Source: JAGVSV01 sp050952845 (GTDB lineage Bacteria; Bacillota; Clostridia; Christensenellales; Aristaeellaceae). From it: 64,000 bases of DNA. This document shows positions 1-9,275 of the stretch, piece by piece. The DNA lies in the NCBI GenBank assembly GCA_050952845.1, contig JBMNLP010000001.1:1798001-1862000 (forward strand), written 5' to 3'. The stretch's first letter is position 1. Each line of letters starts with the position of its first letter. Under the pieces are notes generated by a model. The model was not told the origin of the DNA. It ran no database searches and saw only the letters and a program-made list of their open reading frames with translations. The position numbers were made by a program, and so were the translations under genes.

Positions 1-1200
1 GATAATTTGGGCTAAGGCAGTGTTATTTCCTACTTTTTGTGCTTGCAGCCGGAAGGCGCCGCTGGTGTTGATCGTAGCAGCATACACTCTATCCCCGGGC
101 TGCTTGTCAATGGGCATGCTTTCCCCGGTGAGCATGGATTCGTCAATGGCGCTGTGGCCGTTTGTGATGACGCCATCCACAGGTACACGCTCGCCGGGAC
201 GTACCAGCAGGGTATCCCCTGGCTCCACCTCATAAATGGAAATTTTCCGTTCCTCTCCGTTCGCCAAAAGCGTGGCTGTTTGGGGGGACAGATCCATGAG
301 TTTGCGCACAGCCTCACCGGTACGGCCCTTGGACACATTTTCCAAGGTTTTACCCAACATGATCAAGGTGAGGATGACCCCGGCAGATTCAAAATACAGG
401 GCGTGGACACCCTGCTGGTCGCCAGTGCAAATACGCCAGATGCCATACAGGCTGTATAGCATGGCAGCGCCTGTACCAATGGCAATGAGGGAGTCCATAT
501 TCGGCCCTCCAGCAACAAGCGCTTTTATGCCAGAAGAGTAAAACCTGCGGCCAATGAAAACAATGGGCAGCGTTAGTGCCAATTGCGTCAAAGCAAAGGA
601 CAGAGGATGCAGGGATGGGTCTACAACGCCTGGAACCGGAAGCCCCACCATGGGCCCCATGGCCAAGTAAAGAAGCGGAACAGCAAAAACAACAGCTATG
701 ATAAAGCGTCTCCACATGGCGCTGATTTCTTTTTGTTTTTGCTCTCTGGTTTTTTCTATAGCAGAGGCCTGGTGTTTTTCCAGGGGTACATAGCCCAAAT
801 CCCGGATTTTTTGCCGGATGTCCCGCAAACGGACAGCACCAGGACAATAGGTAATTGAAGCGGTTTCTGTCGCCAGGTTGACAGTCGCCGAAGCAACTCC
901 CGGCATGCCGGAAAGCGCTTTTTCTACCCTGCTGGAGCAGGCAGCGCAGGTCATTCCTGCAATGGGGATAGAAGCCCGTTGGTATTCTGGCTCAAAAGCC
1001 AACTGAAAGCCTGCCTTTTCTACCGCCTGTCGGATGGTTTCCTCCGTAGCAGAGTTGCTGTTATATTGTACCGTTAGTTTCTCTGTGGCCAGGTTTACGC
1101 TGGCGCTTTCTACACCATGCAAGTGGGAAATCACTCTTTCCAGCCGAGCGGCGCAGGCAGCACAAGCCAGACCGATTACTTGAAAAGTTTGTTGCTTCAT
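1..1200 (-). CDS. copA: Copper-type P1B ATPase CopA, N-terminal part (cut by window edge)
   Basis: Membrane P-type ATPase that exports soft metal ions, most likely Cu(I), from the cytoplasm. The visible ~400 residues carry two heavy-metal-associated domains, with CxxC pairs at Cys13/Cys16 and Cys85/Cys88, the second in a GMTCAAC motif. Four membrane segments follow, then the actuator domain with a TGES motif near residue 360. The catalytic DKTGT and the transmembrane CPC motif lie beyond position 1, so the copper assignment rests on the paired HMA domains. The ATG at 1200 is preceded by a GGAGGG ribosome-binding site. It lies 177 bp downstream of the feo-operon methyltransferase on the same strand. 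I see no copper-repressor operator that I can defend in that gap. Confidence 0.9.
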   Translation of the reverse strand, partial: MKQQTFQVIGLACAACAARLERVISHLHGVESASVNLATEKLTVQYNSNSATEETIRQAVEKAGFQLAFEPEYQRASIPIAGMTCAACSSRVEKALSGMPGVASATVNLATETASITYCPGAVRLRDIRQKIRDLGYVPLEKHQASAIEKTREQKQKEISAMWRRFIIAVVFAVPLLYLAMGPMVGLPVPGVVDPSLHPLSFALTQLALTLPIVFIGRRFYSSGIKALVAGGPNMDSLIAIGTGAAMLYSLYGIWRICTGDQQGVHALYFESAGVILTLIMLGKTLENVSKGRTGEAVRKLMDLSPQTATLLANGEERKISIYEVEPGDTLLVRPGERVPVDGVITNGHSAIDESMLTGESMPIDKQPGDRVYAATINTSGAFRLQAQKVGNNTALAQII

Positions 1201-1377
1201 GGAGCCCTCCTACATGATATGGTTAAAAATTTAGTAATACTCTGTAAGTTGATAAGCGACTTTTTTGACTGCTGCTCGTAAACGAATAGTCCTGTGGTAA
1301 ATCCTATAACATGACAATACCAGAATAATTTCCCCATCAAACAATACCCCTTTGCACGGAAAATATTTTACAGAAAA

Positions 1378-2058
1378 TCATTCTTTTCGGCATACAAACC
1401 AAGCAATGGCCTTGACATGGTTTAGCTTCACCTGGCTGTACATGCTGTTAAGCCGTGTATGCAGGCTGTCCATGGTTTCATAGGGCGGGGAAAAGAACTT
1501 CAGTGGCTGATAAAGACGGCGGATAAACCAATCCGTCCGCTTACAGCGGCCTGTCACATAAAAGCAGCCGCAAAACACGCCGCCGTTTTTCAGCACCCGA
1601 AAGGTCTCTTGATATGCCGCGCCTTTGTTCGGGAAAGCATGAAAGCCATTAAGCGACAGAACAACATCAAAACTGCTATCATCAAAAGGCAGGGCACCCA
1701 CATCTCCCTGTTGGAAAGTGACATTTTCAAGCCCCATCCTCTCCGCTTTTTCCTGCGCCTGCGCCATCATATCCGGCGAGTAGTCCAGGCAGGTAATCCG
1801 GGCATAAGGCATGGTTTGGTAGACAGGAATTGTCAGTATTCCTGTTCCAACGGGAACTTCCAGCAAACTTCCCGAAAAACCCTCAGGGATACCGGAAAGG
1901 GCATGTGCCTGGTATTCTGCGCTGTCCTTAGCATTCATGTCCCAAACCAGCCTGGAAACTGCCTTGCCCAGCAATGTGGAGCATGTGACCATGCCGTCAT
2001 AAAAGCTGTTGCTGCCGGTAAGCCGGTATGCGCTGCGAATTCTCTCTTTTCGTTCCAT
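1378..2058 (-). CDS. Class I SAM-dependent methyltransferase (Methyltransf_11 type)
   Basis: 226 residues with a Rossmann-type SAM-binding fold. Motif I is LLEVPVGTG at residues 65-73, an acidic ribose-binding position follows in CLDYSPDM, and a GDVGALPFDDSSFDVV stretch matches motifs II/III. No substrate can be read from the sequence. It is the last gene of the feoABC-hydrolase run, 36 bp after the hydrolase, and probably shares the feo promoter. Small-molecule methyltransferases of this kind recur beside other transporter genes in this window (5.8, 13.6 and 24.0 kb), so a role in modifying a metal chelate or its breakdown product is possible but inferred. Confidence 0.8.
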   Translation of the reverse strand: MERKERIRSAYRLTGSNSFYDGMVTCSTLLGKAVSRLVWDMNAKDSAEYQAHALSGIPEGFSGSLLEVPVGTGILTIPVYQTMPYARITCLDYSPDMMAQAQEKAERMGLENVTFQQGDVGALPFDDSSFDVVLSLNGFHAFPNKGAAYQETFRVLKNGGVFCGCFYVTGRCKRTDWFIRRLYQPLKFFSPPYETMDSLHTRLNSMYSQVKLNHVKAIAWFVCRKE

Positions 2059-2094
2059 GTTTCCCTCCGAATAAAAACTGGTGCATTGAAATTT

Positions 2095-2910
2095 TTACGC
2101 ATTCCAAAATCTCAAAACCTCTTGATGAAAGCGTTCCGGAAACATCATCACAAGCTCCGCGTGCTGCAATCCCTTAAATTCTTTTGGAATGATCTGTGGA
2201 AATGCTTTCTTTGCGTAGGCAATGTTGTTTTTCCTTGCGGTTTTTTCCTCTTCCCCATACCAATATTCTATTTCTGCGTCTGATGTGGGCACAGGGTCAG
2301 GCATGGGATAATTATTAGCCGACCAGAAAACATTGTAGATCGTTTTGCCGGAATAATGATGTTTCCCAAATTCGAATAAATTCTGATAATGCTCTTGCGA
2401 GTCTTCCCCTTTAGGTGTCCAGCGTTCCGGAGGCATCAGCATTTTCATCAGCCTTAATGATTTGAAAGCGATTCTGAGCAACAAGTAATCCTTTACGGCA
2501 ATCATTCGGCACACATATTTCGGATAGGGATACGGCGTGATACCGGCATCGACGATGGCTTTCTTTACCGGCATTGCTTGGTGTGCCAGCATATACATGA
2601 CACTTGCCCCGCCCATAGAAACACCATATGCCATATCCAGATAACGAATGCCTTTCCCATGCAGATAGGAGACGGCCTGTTCGACATTCTTTTCTATCGA
2701 AACAAAATCCGTTCCCATCTCATCATGTCCATCGGAGATAAAAAGGAAAACATGAAAGTCTTTCGATATTGCTTCTGCTGAATGTTTGAATACCCACCAA
2801 GGCTCCGCGGTACACTGAAACATCAGCAAGTTTTTTTTGTTGTCTTCACCGAATTCGTATACCTTCACAATGATGCTTCCTTTGCATGTTTCAATTTGCT
2901 TTTTCTGCAT
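2095..2910 (-). CDS. Alpha/beta-hydrolase family protein
   Basis: About 271 residues, cytoplasmic, with no signal peptide. The nucleophile elbow reads GVSMGGA with Ser near residue 98-100. A His in QHAELV near residue 250 is a plausible catalytic base, and an acidic residue of the triad is not obvious. Its reaction is unknown. It follows feoC by 44 bp and precedes a methyltransferase, so it is probably co-transcribed with feoABC. Esterases in siderophore loci commonly open ferric chelates, which would fit its position, but that is inference. The start is uncertain: ATG at 2910 has no clear Shine-Dalgarno sequence, and a TTG two codons upstream is also in frame. Confidence 0.7.
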   Translation of the reverse strand: MQKKQIETCKGSIIVKVYEFGEDNKKNLLMFQCTAEPWWVFKHSAEAISKDFHVFLFISDGHDEMGTDFVSIEKNVEQAVSYLHGKGIRYLDMAYGVSMGGASVMYMLAHQAMPVKKAIVDAGITPYPYPKYVCRMIAVKDYLLLRIAFKSLRLMKMLMPPERWTPKGEDSQEHYQNLFEFGKHHYSGKTIYNVFWSANNYPMPDPVPTSDAEIEYWYGEEEKTARKNNIAYAKKAFPQIIPKEFKGLQHAELVMMFPERFHQEVLRFWNA

Positions 2911-2954
2911 TCCCAAAAAGCGATAGCATCGTCAAGAGATGCAAAGCGTTCACT

Positions 2955-3212
2955 TTATTTTTCCTTCAGTTCCCACATAACAGGCAATTGTCCATAAGCC
3001 TTTTTTGCGATGCAGCCTTTACAACCGACACAACAGGCTTTACCTTGACAATCCTGCTCAGGGCTTAGTAGCACCTGTGAAAGCATACCATTTTCAGAAA
3101 GATAGTTCATAAAGCCTTTTAGCGTTTCAGTCGATACCCCCAACTCCCACGCCAGTTCACTTTGAGAATAGGTTTTACCGCTACTTAAGAGGCAAATTAA
3201 TTCTTCAAACAT
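2955..3212 (-). CDS. feoC: FeoC-like winged-helix protein
   Basis: Small cytoplasmic protein of 85 residues. The N-terminal ~55 residues form a winged helix (YSQSELAWELGVSTETLKGFM). The C-terminal part has a cysteine cluster, CQGKACCVGCKGC, as in FeoC proteins that bind an oxygen-sensitive Fe-S cluster and stabilise or gate FeoB. It starts 8 bp after the feoB stop codon, so it is translated from the same message. The ATG at 3212 was chosen because it begins the conserved winged helix; longer in-frame extensions only overlap feoB. The second and third cysteine spacings differ from the Escherichia coli protein, so the label is by family and context. Confidence 0.82.
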   Translation of the reverse strand: MFEELICLLSSGKTYSQSELAWELGVSTETLKGFMNYLSENGMLSQVLLSPEQDCQGKACCVGCKGCIAKKAYGQLPVMWELKEK

Positions 3213-3220
3213 CTTAGCCT

Positions 3221-5260
3221 CTAAAAGAATAGACCAGAGATGTGATAAACCAAAAAGGCCAATATCATGGAGGTAGCAAAGTAATAGCCCAAAATGCGTA
3301 GCGTCCATTTCATGGAACGGGTTTCCTGATAGGTGGAAGTAATAGCCATAAGGCAAGGCGCATTGAACGTAACCGCAAAAATGAACGCCAAAGCAGCAGA
3401 TGGCGTGAGCGATGTGAGCAGTGCGCTGCCTAAACCAGCGGCCACCGTCCCTCCGGAACCAACCGTCGCCGAAAACAGGGTGCCGGCACCCAGATATAAA
3501 GAGCCCAAAACGCCCAAAGCAGCCTCTTTACTAAGCATAGAGGCAAGGTAGGCAAGAAAGGTTTGCCATGTAAAGCCAAATATCATGGATACCGGTTCAA
3601 TAGCCCTACCAAAACGATAAAGTGCCGTTTGCTCTGGATCGCCCGATGCGCTGTAAGTTATCAGCCAGAAAACCAAAGATACAATAAAAATAATTTTTAA
3701 CGCCCTTGACAAAATATCCCATGTCCGAACAAAAATCGAGCGTAGCAAAGCCTGCCAGCGGGGTTTGTGATAGGGTGGAAGCTCCATGATCAGCCCTGCA
3801 CGGTCTTCTTCGCGAATTAATCTCCTTCCAAATACTTTCGCCGTAATGAGCATGTGCAGACCAGCAATAACGAAAATTGCTACAATAATCAGCGGTGCCC
3901 ATGCTCCAAAGAACAGGGATGAAATCACGGGTACAATGGCCCAAGTAGCCGCACAGGGTACCACCCACGCGAGAGCAATGGTCAGTACCTTTTGCCCCCA
4001 AGAGTCAATCACACGGGTGCCCGCTGCACCGCCGATGGTGCATCCAAAGCTGACAACAAGTGGCATCACAGCCTTGCCTTGCAATCCAAGCTTTGCCATC
4101 GTACTGTCAAAGACATAAGAAACCCTGGCCATGTACCCTATCTCTTCCAAAAAGCCAAAAACAAGATTAACGCCAAAAACAAAACCTATCATAGCCACCG
4201 CAAAGTACAAGGTATTGAGCACAACCTGATTGATGAGGTCAATCAGCATCTGCGGCGCACTAATAGCACTGAGGGCTTTGCTAATTGGCTCGCCAAGTTT
4301 GGGTATCATGCTACCGGCAGCCATGATTGGCGCAGCAGGAATAAAGGAAGCGATCAGCCCTATAAGAATAATTAGGATGGCAAGAGGTTTTCCCCATCTT
4401 TGGTGAGTCGCCAACCTATCAAACTTGGAAAGAACCTTTTTTCCTTCCTTCTGCACGACAGCGCCCCGAAGCAATTCATCAATCCATTGAAACTTGCATC
4501 CAGCCGTTTCCAAGGCGCCGTTTTGTACATTTGATATAATATCCTGTGCTTTTTGATATGCATCCCGCGATAAAACCTTCTGAACCTTGGACAGAATGGC
4601 CGAATCGCCTTCCAGCAACTTGGCACAAAGCCAAGGGCTAGAAAAATTATCAACCCCTTCCTTGGGCATCAAGTCCAACAGCTTTTCATAGTCGCCGCCT
4701 TGTAGGCTGCGATACTTTTCAACCAAGGAATTGTCATTTATCAGCTTTTTTTCTTTAAAAGCCTTGTCGATGGCAGGAAAAAAGGCATCGTATTGTTTGG
4801 GGTCTGCCGCCACAAAGGGAACAACAGGGATACCCAATCGTTCTTCAAGCTTAGCTGCATCTATCGATTTGCCCTGGGATTTTGCAACATCCATAAGGTT
4901 GAGCAAAAGCACCGTCGGACATTCAATACCGGCATAGTCAGCCAGCATAAACAGGCTTCTTGCCAGCTGAGAAGAGTCTGCTAAGATGCAGACGACATCA
5001 GCTTGGCCGGATGCAATATAGTCTCGGGTGATGATTTCTTCTTCCGAGTTAGCAGAAAGGCTGTAGGTACCGGGCAAGTCAGTCACTTGGTAACGGATGC
5101 TGTCTCTATCAAAATATCCTTCCTTTTTTTCCACGGTTTTGCCCGGCCAGTTACCTACCCGCTGGCGTGCACCAGTCAGACCATTAAACAGGGTGGACTT
5201 TCCTGAATTGGGTTGACCCAAAAGGGCGATACTAATGTGACGATCAGCTGTTGCCATCAC
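3221..5260 (-). CDS. feoB: Ferrous iron transporter FeoB
   Basis: 679-residue inner-membrane Fe(II) importer. The N-terminal G domain shows GQPNSGKST (G1), DLPGTYS (G3) and LNLMD (G4), followed by a helical spacer and two Gate domains with about eight membrane segments. Length and domain order are normal. Translation is coupled to feoA: the feoA stop TGA lies inside the sequence GTGATG, so feoB can start at GTG (5260, 7 nt after GGAGG) or at the next codon ATG (5257). It sits in the order feoA-feoB-feoC, and the operon has two tandem copies of the GTTAG-N6-CTAAC operator over its promoter, so it is very probably repressed when metal is plentiful. Confidence 0.97.
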   Translation of the reverse strand: MMATADRHISIALLGQPNSGKSTLFNGLTGARQRVGNWPGKTVEKKEGYFDRDSIRYQVTDLPGTYSLSANSEEEIITRDYIASGQADVVCILADSSQLARSLFMLADYAGIECPTVLLLNLMDVAKSQGKSIDAAKLEERLGIPVVPFVAADPKQYDAFFPAIDKAFKEKKLINDNSLVEKYRSLQGGDYEKLLDLMPKEGVDNFSSPWLCAKLLEGDSAILSKVQKVLSRDAYQKAQDIISNVQNGALETAGCKFQWIDELLRGAVVQKEGKKVLSKFDRLATHQRWGKPLAILIILIGLIASFIPAAPIMAAGSMIPKLGEPISKALSAISAPQMLIDLINQVVLNTLYFAVAMIGFVFGVNLVFGFLEEIGYMARVSYVFDSTMAKLGLQGKAVMPLVVSFGCTIGGAAGTRVIDSWGQKVLTIALAWVVPCAATWAIVPVISSLFFGAWAPLIIVAIFVIAGLHMLITAKVFGRRLIREEDRAGLIMELPPYHKPRWQALLRSIFVRTWDILSRALKIIFIVSLVFWLITYSASGDPEQTALYRFGRAIEPVSMIFGFTWQTFLAYLASMLSKEAALGVLGSLYLGAGTLFSATVGSGGTVAAGLGSALLTSLTPSAALAFIFAVTFNAPCLMAITSTYQETRSMKWTLRILGYYFATSMILAFLVYHISGLFF

Positions 5261-5484
5261 GCAATCACCTCCACAAAAACGTTATTACTTTCCTGCCGAT
5301 TGAGGGCGATTACAGTATCTCGACCGTAAAAAAGCAACGGAAGCTTGGGTTTGTTGTGGAGCATCTTAATCTCACACCCCAAGCTTAACCCAATGGACGT
5401 GATGCGGCTGAGAAAGCGAGTGTCACCTTGAATCTGTGCAACAACCGCCATTTGCTCAGCCTTTAGTTCATGAAGTTTTAGCAT
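5257..5484 (-). CDS. feoA: Ferrous iron transport protein FeoA
   Basis: 75-residue cytoplasmic SH3-like protein needed for FeoB function. It has the family pattern of an N-terminal LHELKAEQ, a central SRITSIGLSLGCEIKML and a C-terminal DTVIALNRQES strand. The ATG at 5484 is preceded by GGGAGG at a good distance, so I prefer it over an upstream in-frame start at 5541 that would run into the promoter. First gene of the feoABC operon; it overlaps the feoB start. Confidence 0.95.
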   Translation of the reverse strand: MLKLHELKAEQMAVVAQIQGDTRFLSRITSIGLSLGCEIKMLHNKPKLPLLFYGRDTVIALNRQESNNVFVEVIA

Positions 5485-5533
5485 TTTTACCTCCCTTGGC
5501 GAAACCATCATAGATCCGAAACAATACACCTCA

Positions 5534-5590
5534 GTTAGCAAAAACTAACCGTGGTTAGTTAATTCTAACACTGTGTTCCTCTATTTGCAA
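5534..5590 (-). promoter_or_regulatory. feo promoter with two tandem GTTAG-N6-CTAAC operators
   Basis: Read on the minus strand, TTGCAA (5590-5585), 17 bp and TAGAAT (5567-5562) form a sigma-A type promoter for feoA. Operator copies lie at 5554-5569, covering the -10 element, and at 5534-5549 just downstream, 20 bp apart. Placement over the -10 and start site indicates repression. Confidence 0.8.
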
Positions 5591-5600
5591 GACATGATTT

Positions 5601-5768
5601 TATACCAACGTAAAACATTAATGCATCCAAAGGGCTGAGGGATTTTGGCTTGCAGCGAGGAGCAGACGAGGGAAGCGTAGCAGCGCTACGCTGACCGAGC
5701 AGCCAACGATGCTGCAAGGTAAAAGACCCAGCACAACGATGCGTTCATGTTTGGAGTTGGTATTATAA
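5601..5768. repeat. ~168-bp MITE-like palindromic repeat, copy 1
   Basis: A non-coding element whose reverse complement recurs at 24618-24783 with only scattered differences. The ends are imperfect inverted repeats: the left end starts TATACCAACGTAAAACAT and the right end, reverse-complemented, reads TATAATACCAACTCCAAACA. An internal palindrome around GCGTAGCAGCGCTACGC sits in the middle. It has no coding capacity, so it would move only with help from a transposase elsewhere. It lies between the feo promoter and the 3' end of the 5.8-18.6 kb operon. Confidence 0.8.
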
Positions 5769-5818
5769 GTCAAGAGTATCAGTATTACTTTCGATTTCTT
5801 TATTATTGTATCCACGTT

Positions 5819-6652
5819 CTATTCAAAATCCATTCGATTAATGGACATTTTCATTACTTTGTCACCAACGCTCGCAAGCAAACGATGCAAGAAATGAATA
5901 CCCGGACTTTTCATATCGTAATAGCCTAACATATATCCTTTTGAGGTGACCTTAATTTTGTCTGACCAGTTCAAGTCTTTCGGTGGATTATTTACATAAA
6001 AATATCCATCCACATCGCTAATGTCCATATTTTTCAAAGTCTTTGACATCATCAACTTTAAACCAAGCTTTCCTACACTGTCAAAAACTAAACATCCTCC
6101 AGGGTATCTTGTTGAAAGTTCCAACACGAGGGACTTTACTTCTTCTTTCTTAAAATAATGAAACACACCTGCAGCAAAGAAAATAACGCCGTTGGAACCA
6201 TCCACTTGATCCATCCACGAATAATCCCTTAAGTCGCAAGAGATATTCGTTTCCCTCTCATGCTTATCTATCAATTGCTCACGAACAGAAATAACATCCG
6301 GAAAATCAACATTGACCATGGTGCACAAACCGTTATCGCAAGCCTTTCCTGTTTCATCCAAGCCACAGCCGAGATTCACAGTGGTTGCTTTAGGATATTT
6401 CCCCAAATAGTCTTTAATTTCCCACATCATATCCAATTGGCGCATAGCCGCCTCAAGAGCACCGAATTCATACAAAAAAGAGTTTTTCTTTTTCTCTAAT
6501 TCAGAAAAATCATAGTCCAATCTCTCGCATAATCGCTCTGCAAAAACATCCTTATAGAGTTCAGGAAATTTTTCGGAACACATTTTTCTTCCATACAAAG
6601 GAATGAGCAGCGTTTCCTGTACAGTGTTTTGTTCGATTTTTACCTTTTTCAT
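5819..6652 (-). CDS. Leucine-carboxyl-methyltransferase-like (PPM1/LCM, COG3315) SAM methyltransferase
   Basis: 277 residues. The N-terminus (TVQETLLIPLYGRKMCSEKF) and the SAM-binding TTVNLGCGLDETG near residue 98 are typical of the LCM-like O-methyltransferase family, often annotated as polyketide or small-carboxylate methyltransferases in bacteria. The substrate is unknown. The ATG at 6652 fits an AAGG Shine-Dalgarno better than the GTG four codons upstream. It is the last gene of the minus-strand operon that begins near 18.57 kb, 39 bp after a membrane protein. The position suggests modification of a small metabolite handled by the adjacent ABC pair; this is inference. Confidence 0.8.
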   Translation of the reverse strand: MKKVKIEQNTVQETLLIPLYGRKMCSEKFPELYKDVFAERLCERLDYDFSELEKKKNSFLYEFGALEAAMRQLDMMWEIKDYLGKYPKATTVNLGCGLDETGKACDNGLCTMVNVDFPDVISVREQLIDKHERETNISCDLRDYSWMDQVDGSNGVIFFAAGVFHYFKKEEVKSLVLELSTRYPGGCLVFDSVGKLGLKLMMSKTLKNMDISDVDGYFYVNNPPKDLNWSDKIKVTSKGYMLGYYDMKSPGIHFLHRLLASVGDKVMKMSINRMDFE

Positions 6653-6691
6653 ATCAATACACACCTTCTCCGTAATTTTTAATATTTAGCT

Positions 6692-7423
6692 TCACCAGCC
6701 AGATAGAGATTTCCCCCAATTTTCTTTGGCCCTACCCAGCATCAACAAATGCCCCCCTAATGTCCAAATGTTCCCCAAGGTTAAGGCGCCGACCATGATG
6801 GCATTGACCATTGCGTGGTTGCCAAAAACGCTAACAAGGCTGAAAAGCAAACCTCCCACCGGTATGGAAAACACCCAGCACCAACGCGGATAAGGGCTGA
6901 AAGCTCCGGCGATGGCCCTTATATGAGCGTACGTCTGTATCAGCCAGAATACAAAAAAAGCGATATAGAGGGGCAAAGAAAAGTAACATACAAATTTTAT
7001 GGAAACGGCCAGGGCAGTCTCGGGATTGGCCGCTGTGATATATTTATAAAAAAAGGCAGAAGCCAAGGAGGACATGTGAACGCCAGGGCCGCCCAAAACT
7101 AATAGGCCAAGCATCCCCACGCCAAACCACTTGGCATACTGCCGGGAATAAGGCTTGATCAGTTTATAGATGCCCAGATGGCCAACGACAGAAACAGGCG
7201 CGCCAACCAATCCCAACATAGCCGACCAAAATATCCTGCTGTCAGGCATTGTAAGGTACTGAGAAACCAGCCCTTCTATTCCAGCCAGACTTGTATCCCG
7301 AACACCCCAGCCTGCAAGCAGATCACCTGCAAGGTTCATAAAAGCTCCGATAATGCCTATCTTTAGGAAGAAACTTATCCTGTCCCAGGTGATGTCCTCC
7401 CTTAATCTGATTTTTTCTTTCAT
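6692..7423 (-). CDS. Multi-pass membrane protein of unknown function (DUF6796-like)
   Basis: 243 residues with about six or seven hydrophobic helices, including FFLKIGIIGAFMNLAGDLLAG, GVGMLGLLVLGGPG and FSIPVGGLLFSLVSVFG. No catalytic motif is recognisable. The architecture is reminiscent of the DUF6796 family, a call I hold loosely. The ATG at 7423 is preceded by a GGGGAGGAG ribosome-binding site; an upstream in-frame extension lacks one. It lies between an ABC pair and an LCM-like methyltransferase in one operon, so it may assist transport, but nothing in the sequence proves this. Confidence 0.7.
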   Translation of the reverse strand: MKEKIRLREDITWDRISFFLKIGIIGAFMNLAGDLLAGWGVRDTSLAGIEGLVSQYLTMPDSRIFWSAMLGLVGAPVSVVGHLGIYKLIKPYSRQYAKWFGVGMLGLLVLGGPGVHMSSLASAFFYKYITAANPETALAVSIKFVCYFSLPLYIAFFVFWLIQTYAHIRAIAGAFSPYPRWCWVFSIPVGGLLFSLVSVFGNHAMVNAIMVGALTLGNIWTLGGHLLMLGRAKENWGKSLSGW

Positions 7424-7511
7424 AATCTCCTCCCCGCCTTTTTTCATGTTCACAAAAAGTCCTGGCAAATGTCGGGTTCATTGTGTTTTACCATCTTTCT
7501 GTCTGATGCAG

Positions 7512-9245
7512 CTATTGCTCGCCTAATTGTAAAGTTCTGAGCTTGCGATATAGGCTGTTTGGATTCTGCTTTAACTCATCAGGCGCCCCGGCTTCCACGA
7601 CCCTGCCGTCTGTCAGGCCGACAAGATGATCGGCTTCTTCTACCGTGCGCATACGGTGCGCAATCATCAAAACTGTTTTGCCACGAATGAGCGCGCTGAG
7701 ACCGGCCTGGATTTTGCTTTCATTCTCCACATCTAAAGAAGCAGTCGCTTCGTCTAAAAGCAATATCGGTGCGTTTTTCAGCAAAGCTCGGGCGATGGAA
7801 ATTCTTTGCCGTTCACCACCTGATAAGCGCGCGCCGTTTTCCCCGATCATGGTCTGATACCCAGACGGCAGCAACCGGATAAATTCATCGCAGTGCGCCA
7901 AGCGCGCCGCTTCCATGACCTCTTCTTCTGTCGCATCCTGCCTTCCAAGTTTAATGTTTTCATACACAGTATTATCAAACAAAATGACGTCCTGAAACAC
8001 CATAGATACATGCGTCATAATCGTTTCAGGTTCAATTTCCTTGATATCTTTTCCGCCGATTCTAACACTGCCTTCCGTCGGGTCGTAGAACCTTGCGGCA
8101 AGTTTGGCGGCCGTACTTTTTCCGCAGCCCGAAGGGCCGATTAAAGCGGTAATTTCACCTTGTTTGGCGGTAAAGCTAACATCGTGTAAAACAGGGGTAT
8201 CTTCTAAATACTCAAAGCTCACATGATCAAACTCAATATCAAAGTGGTCAAACTGAACATCGGTTCGCCCGGTCATTTCACGGTTGTTTTCCATCTCCCG
8301 GGTTCTTTCCAAAGGTGCAGAACCATAGTAAAGATAAGATAAATTGTATACCACAGAACCAATCGGATCATACATTCGAGCTGCCACAACCAAGTACATC
8401 AAATATTTTAATAGGGATAGAGAACCTTGCTCAAATAGCAGCGTGCCAACAATCACGGTGGTAGCAAAACCCAGCTTTAAAAAGATTTGCCCGCCATTGA
8501 CAAAAATAGACATCGCTATTTCAGAAACCCTGTGCATACTCTCTTCTTCTTTTAATAGCGCATTATACTCTTCCATGTACCTCTCTGTCTGGTTATTGGC
8601 GTGAATATCGGCCATATGCTCAATGTTTTCTTGGGTTTGATCAGATACCTTCCGTTTTGTTTCAAAATGCGCTTGGACATGTTTTTTCTGAAAACGGGAA
8701 CTTAGTAAAGTAATGATCAATACAACTGGGATTATCCAGCAGACGGCAAGCCCCAGCCGCCAGTCCCATATCATAATGCCAACAGCAGTAATCAAGCTGG
8801 AAATTGTCGCCCCAACCAACTGGGGAACGGCATGCGACTGTAAACTCTCCAGGGTATTGATATCTTCCATCATGGTGTTTGTAATATCGCTCAAGTCTTT
8901 GTTTCCAAAAAAAGACAGGGGTAATTTGCGTAATTTTTCAGCCAAACGTATCCTGCGTTCTTCGCTTTCTTCGTAGGTGGAAACAAAAACCGCCGTGTAC
9001 TGCTTATAGTAAAAGAATCCCGACAACAATAAAGAAACAACGGTGATAAAAGCATAGACTGCATAGCGGAAAGCGACCTCCTGCCCGGTGTTGATATGCG
9101 GCAATACATCCACTAAAAAATGATAGACCAGCGACATCGGCAGCATCAGCGAAATATAAAACAGCGCGTTATAGATAGCGCCTTTAGCTAAACCTTCGGC
9201 GGACTTTTTGCCCATCGCGAGATTTTTTTGTAAAAATTTAATCAT
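7512..9245 (-). CDS. Exporter-fold ABC half-transporter, second subunit of pair 1
   Basis: 577 residues: an N-terminal six-helix type IV ABC membrane domain (~1-310) fused to a nucleotide-binding domain. Walker A is GPSGCGKST, the signature is LSGGERQR, Walker B ends LLLDEATASLD with the catalytic Glu, and the switch is IAHRM. It follows its partner gene (9276-11072) by 30 bp, so the two probably form a heterodimer. Pairs of this layout include the siderophore importers YbtPQ and IrtAB as well as true exporters. The iron-type operator of the operon favours chelate uptake here. Closest relative in the window by motif and order is the gene at 27768-29501. Confidence 0.88.
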   Translation of the reverse strand: MIKFLQKNLAMGKKSAEGLAKGAIYNALFYISLMLPMSLVYHFLVDVLPHINTGQEVAFRYAVYAFITVVSLLLSGFFYYKQYTAVFVSTYEESEERRIRLAEKLRKLPLSFFGNKDLSDITNTMMEDINTLESLQSHAVPQLVGATISSLITAVGIMIWDWRLGLAVCWIIPVVLIITLLSSRFQKKHVQAHFETKRKVSDQTQENIEHMADIHANNQTERYMEEYNALLKEEESMHRVSEIAMSIFVNGGQIFLKLGFATTVIVGTLLFEQGSLSLLKYLMYLVVAARMYDPIGSVVYNLSYLYYGSAPLERTREMENNREMTGRTDVQFDHFDIEFDHVSFEYLEDTPVLHDVSFTAKQGEITALIGPSGCGKSTAAKLAARFYDPTEGSVRIGGKDIKEIEPETIMTHVSMVFQDVILFDNTVYENIKLGRQDATEEEVMEAARLAHCDEFIRLLPSGYQTMIGENGARLSGGERQRISIARALLKNAPILLLDEATASLDVENESKIQAGLSALIRGKTVLMIAHRMRTVEEADHLVGLTDGRVVEAGAPDELKQNPNSLYRKLRTLQLGEQ

Positions 9246-9275
9246 GATACTATCCTTTCTTATCCTTTTTCTCTA

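Noticed and set aside
1201..1377. Riboswitch or copper operator upstream of copA
   Set aside because: I see only AT-rich sequence without a stable fold or a recognisable CopY/CsoR site.
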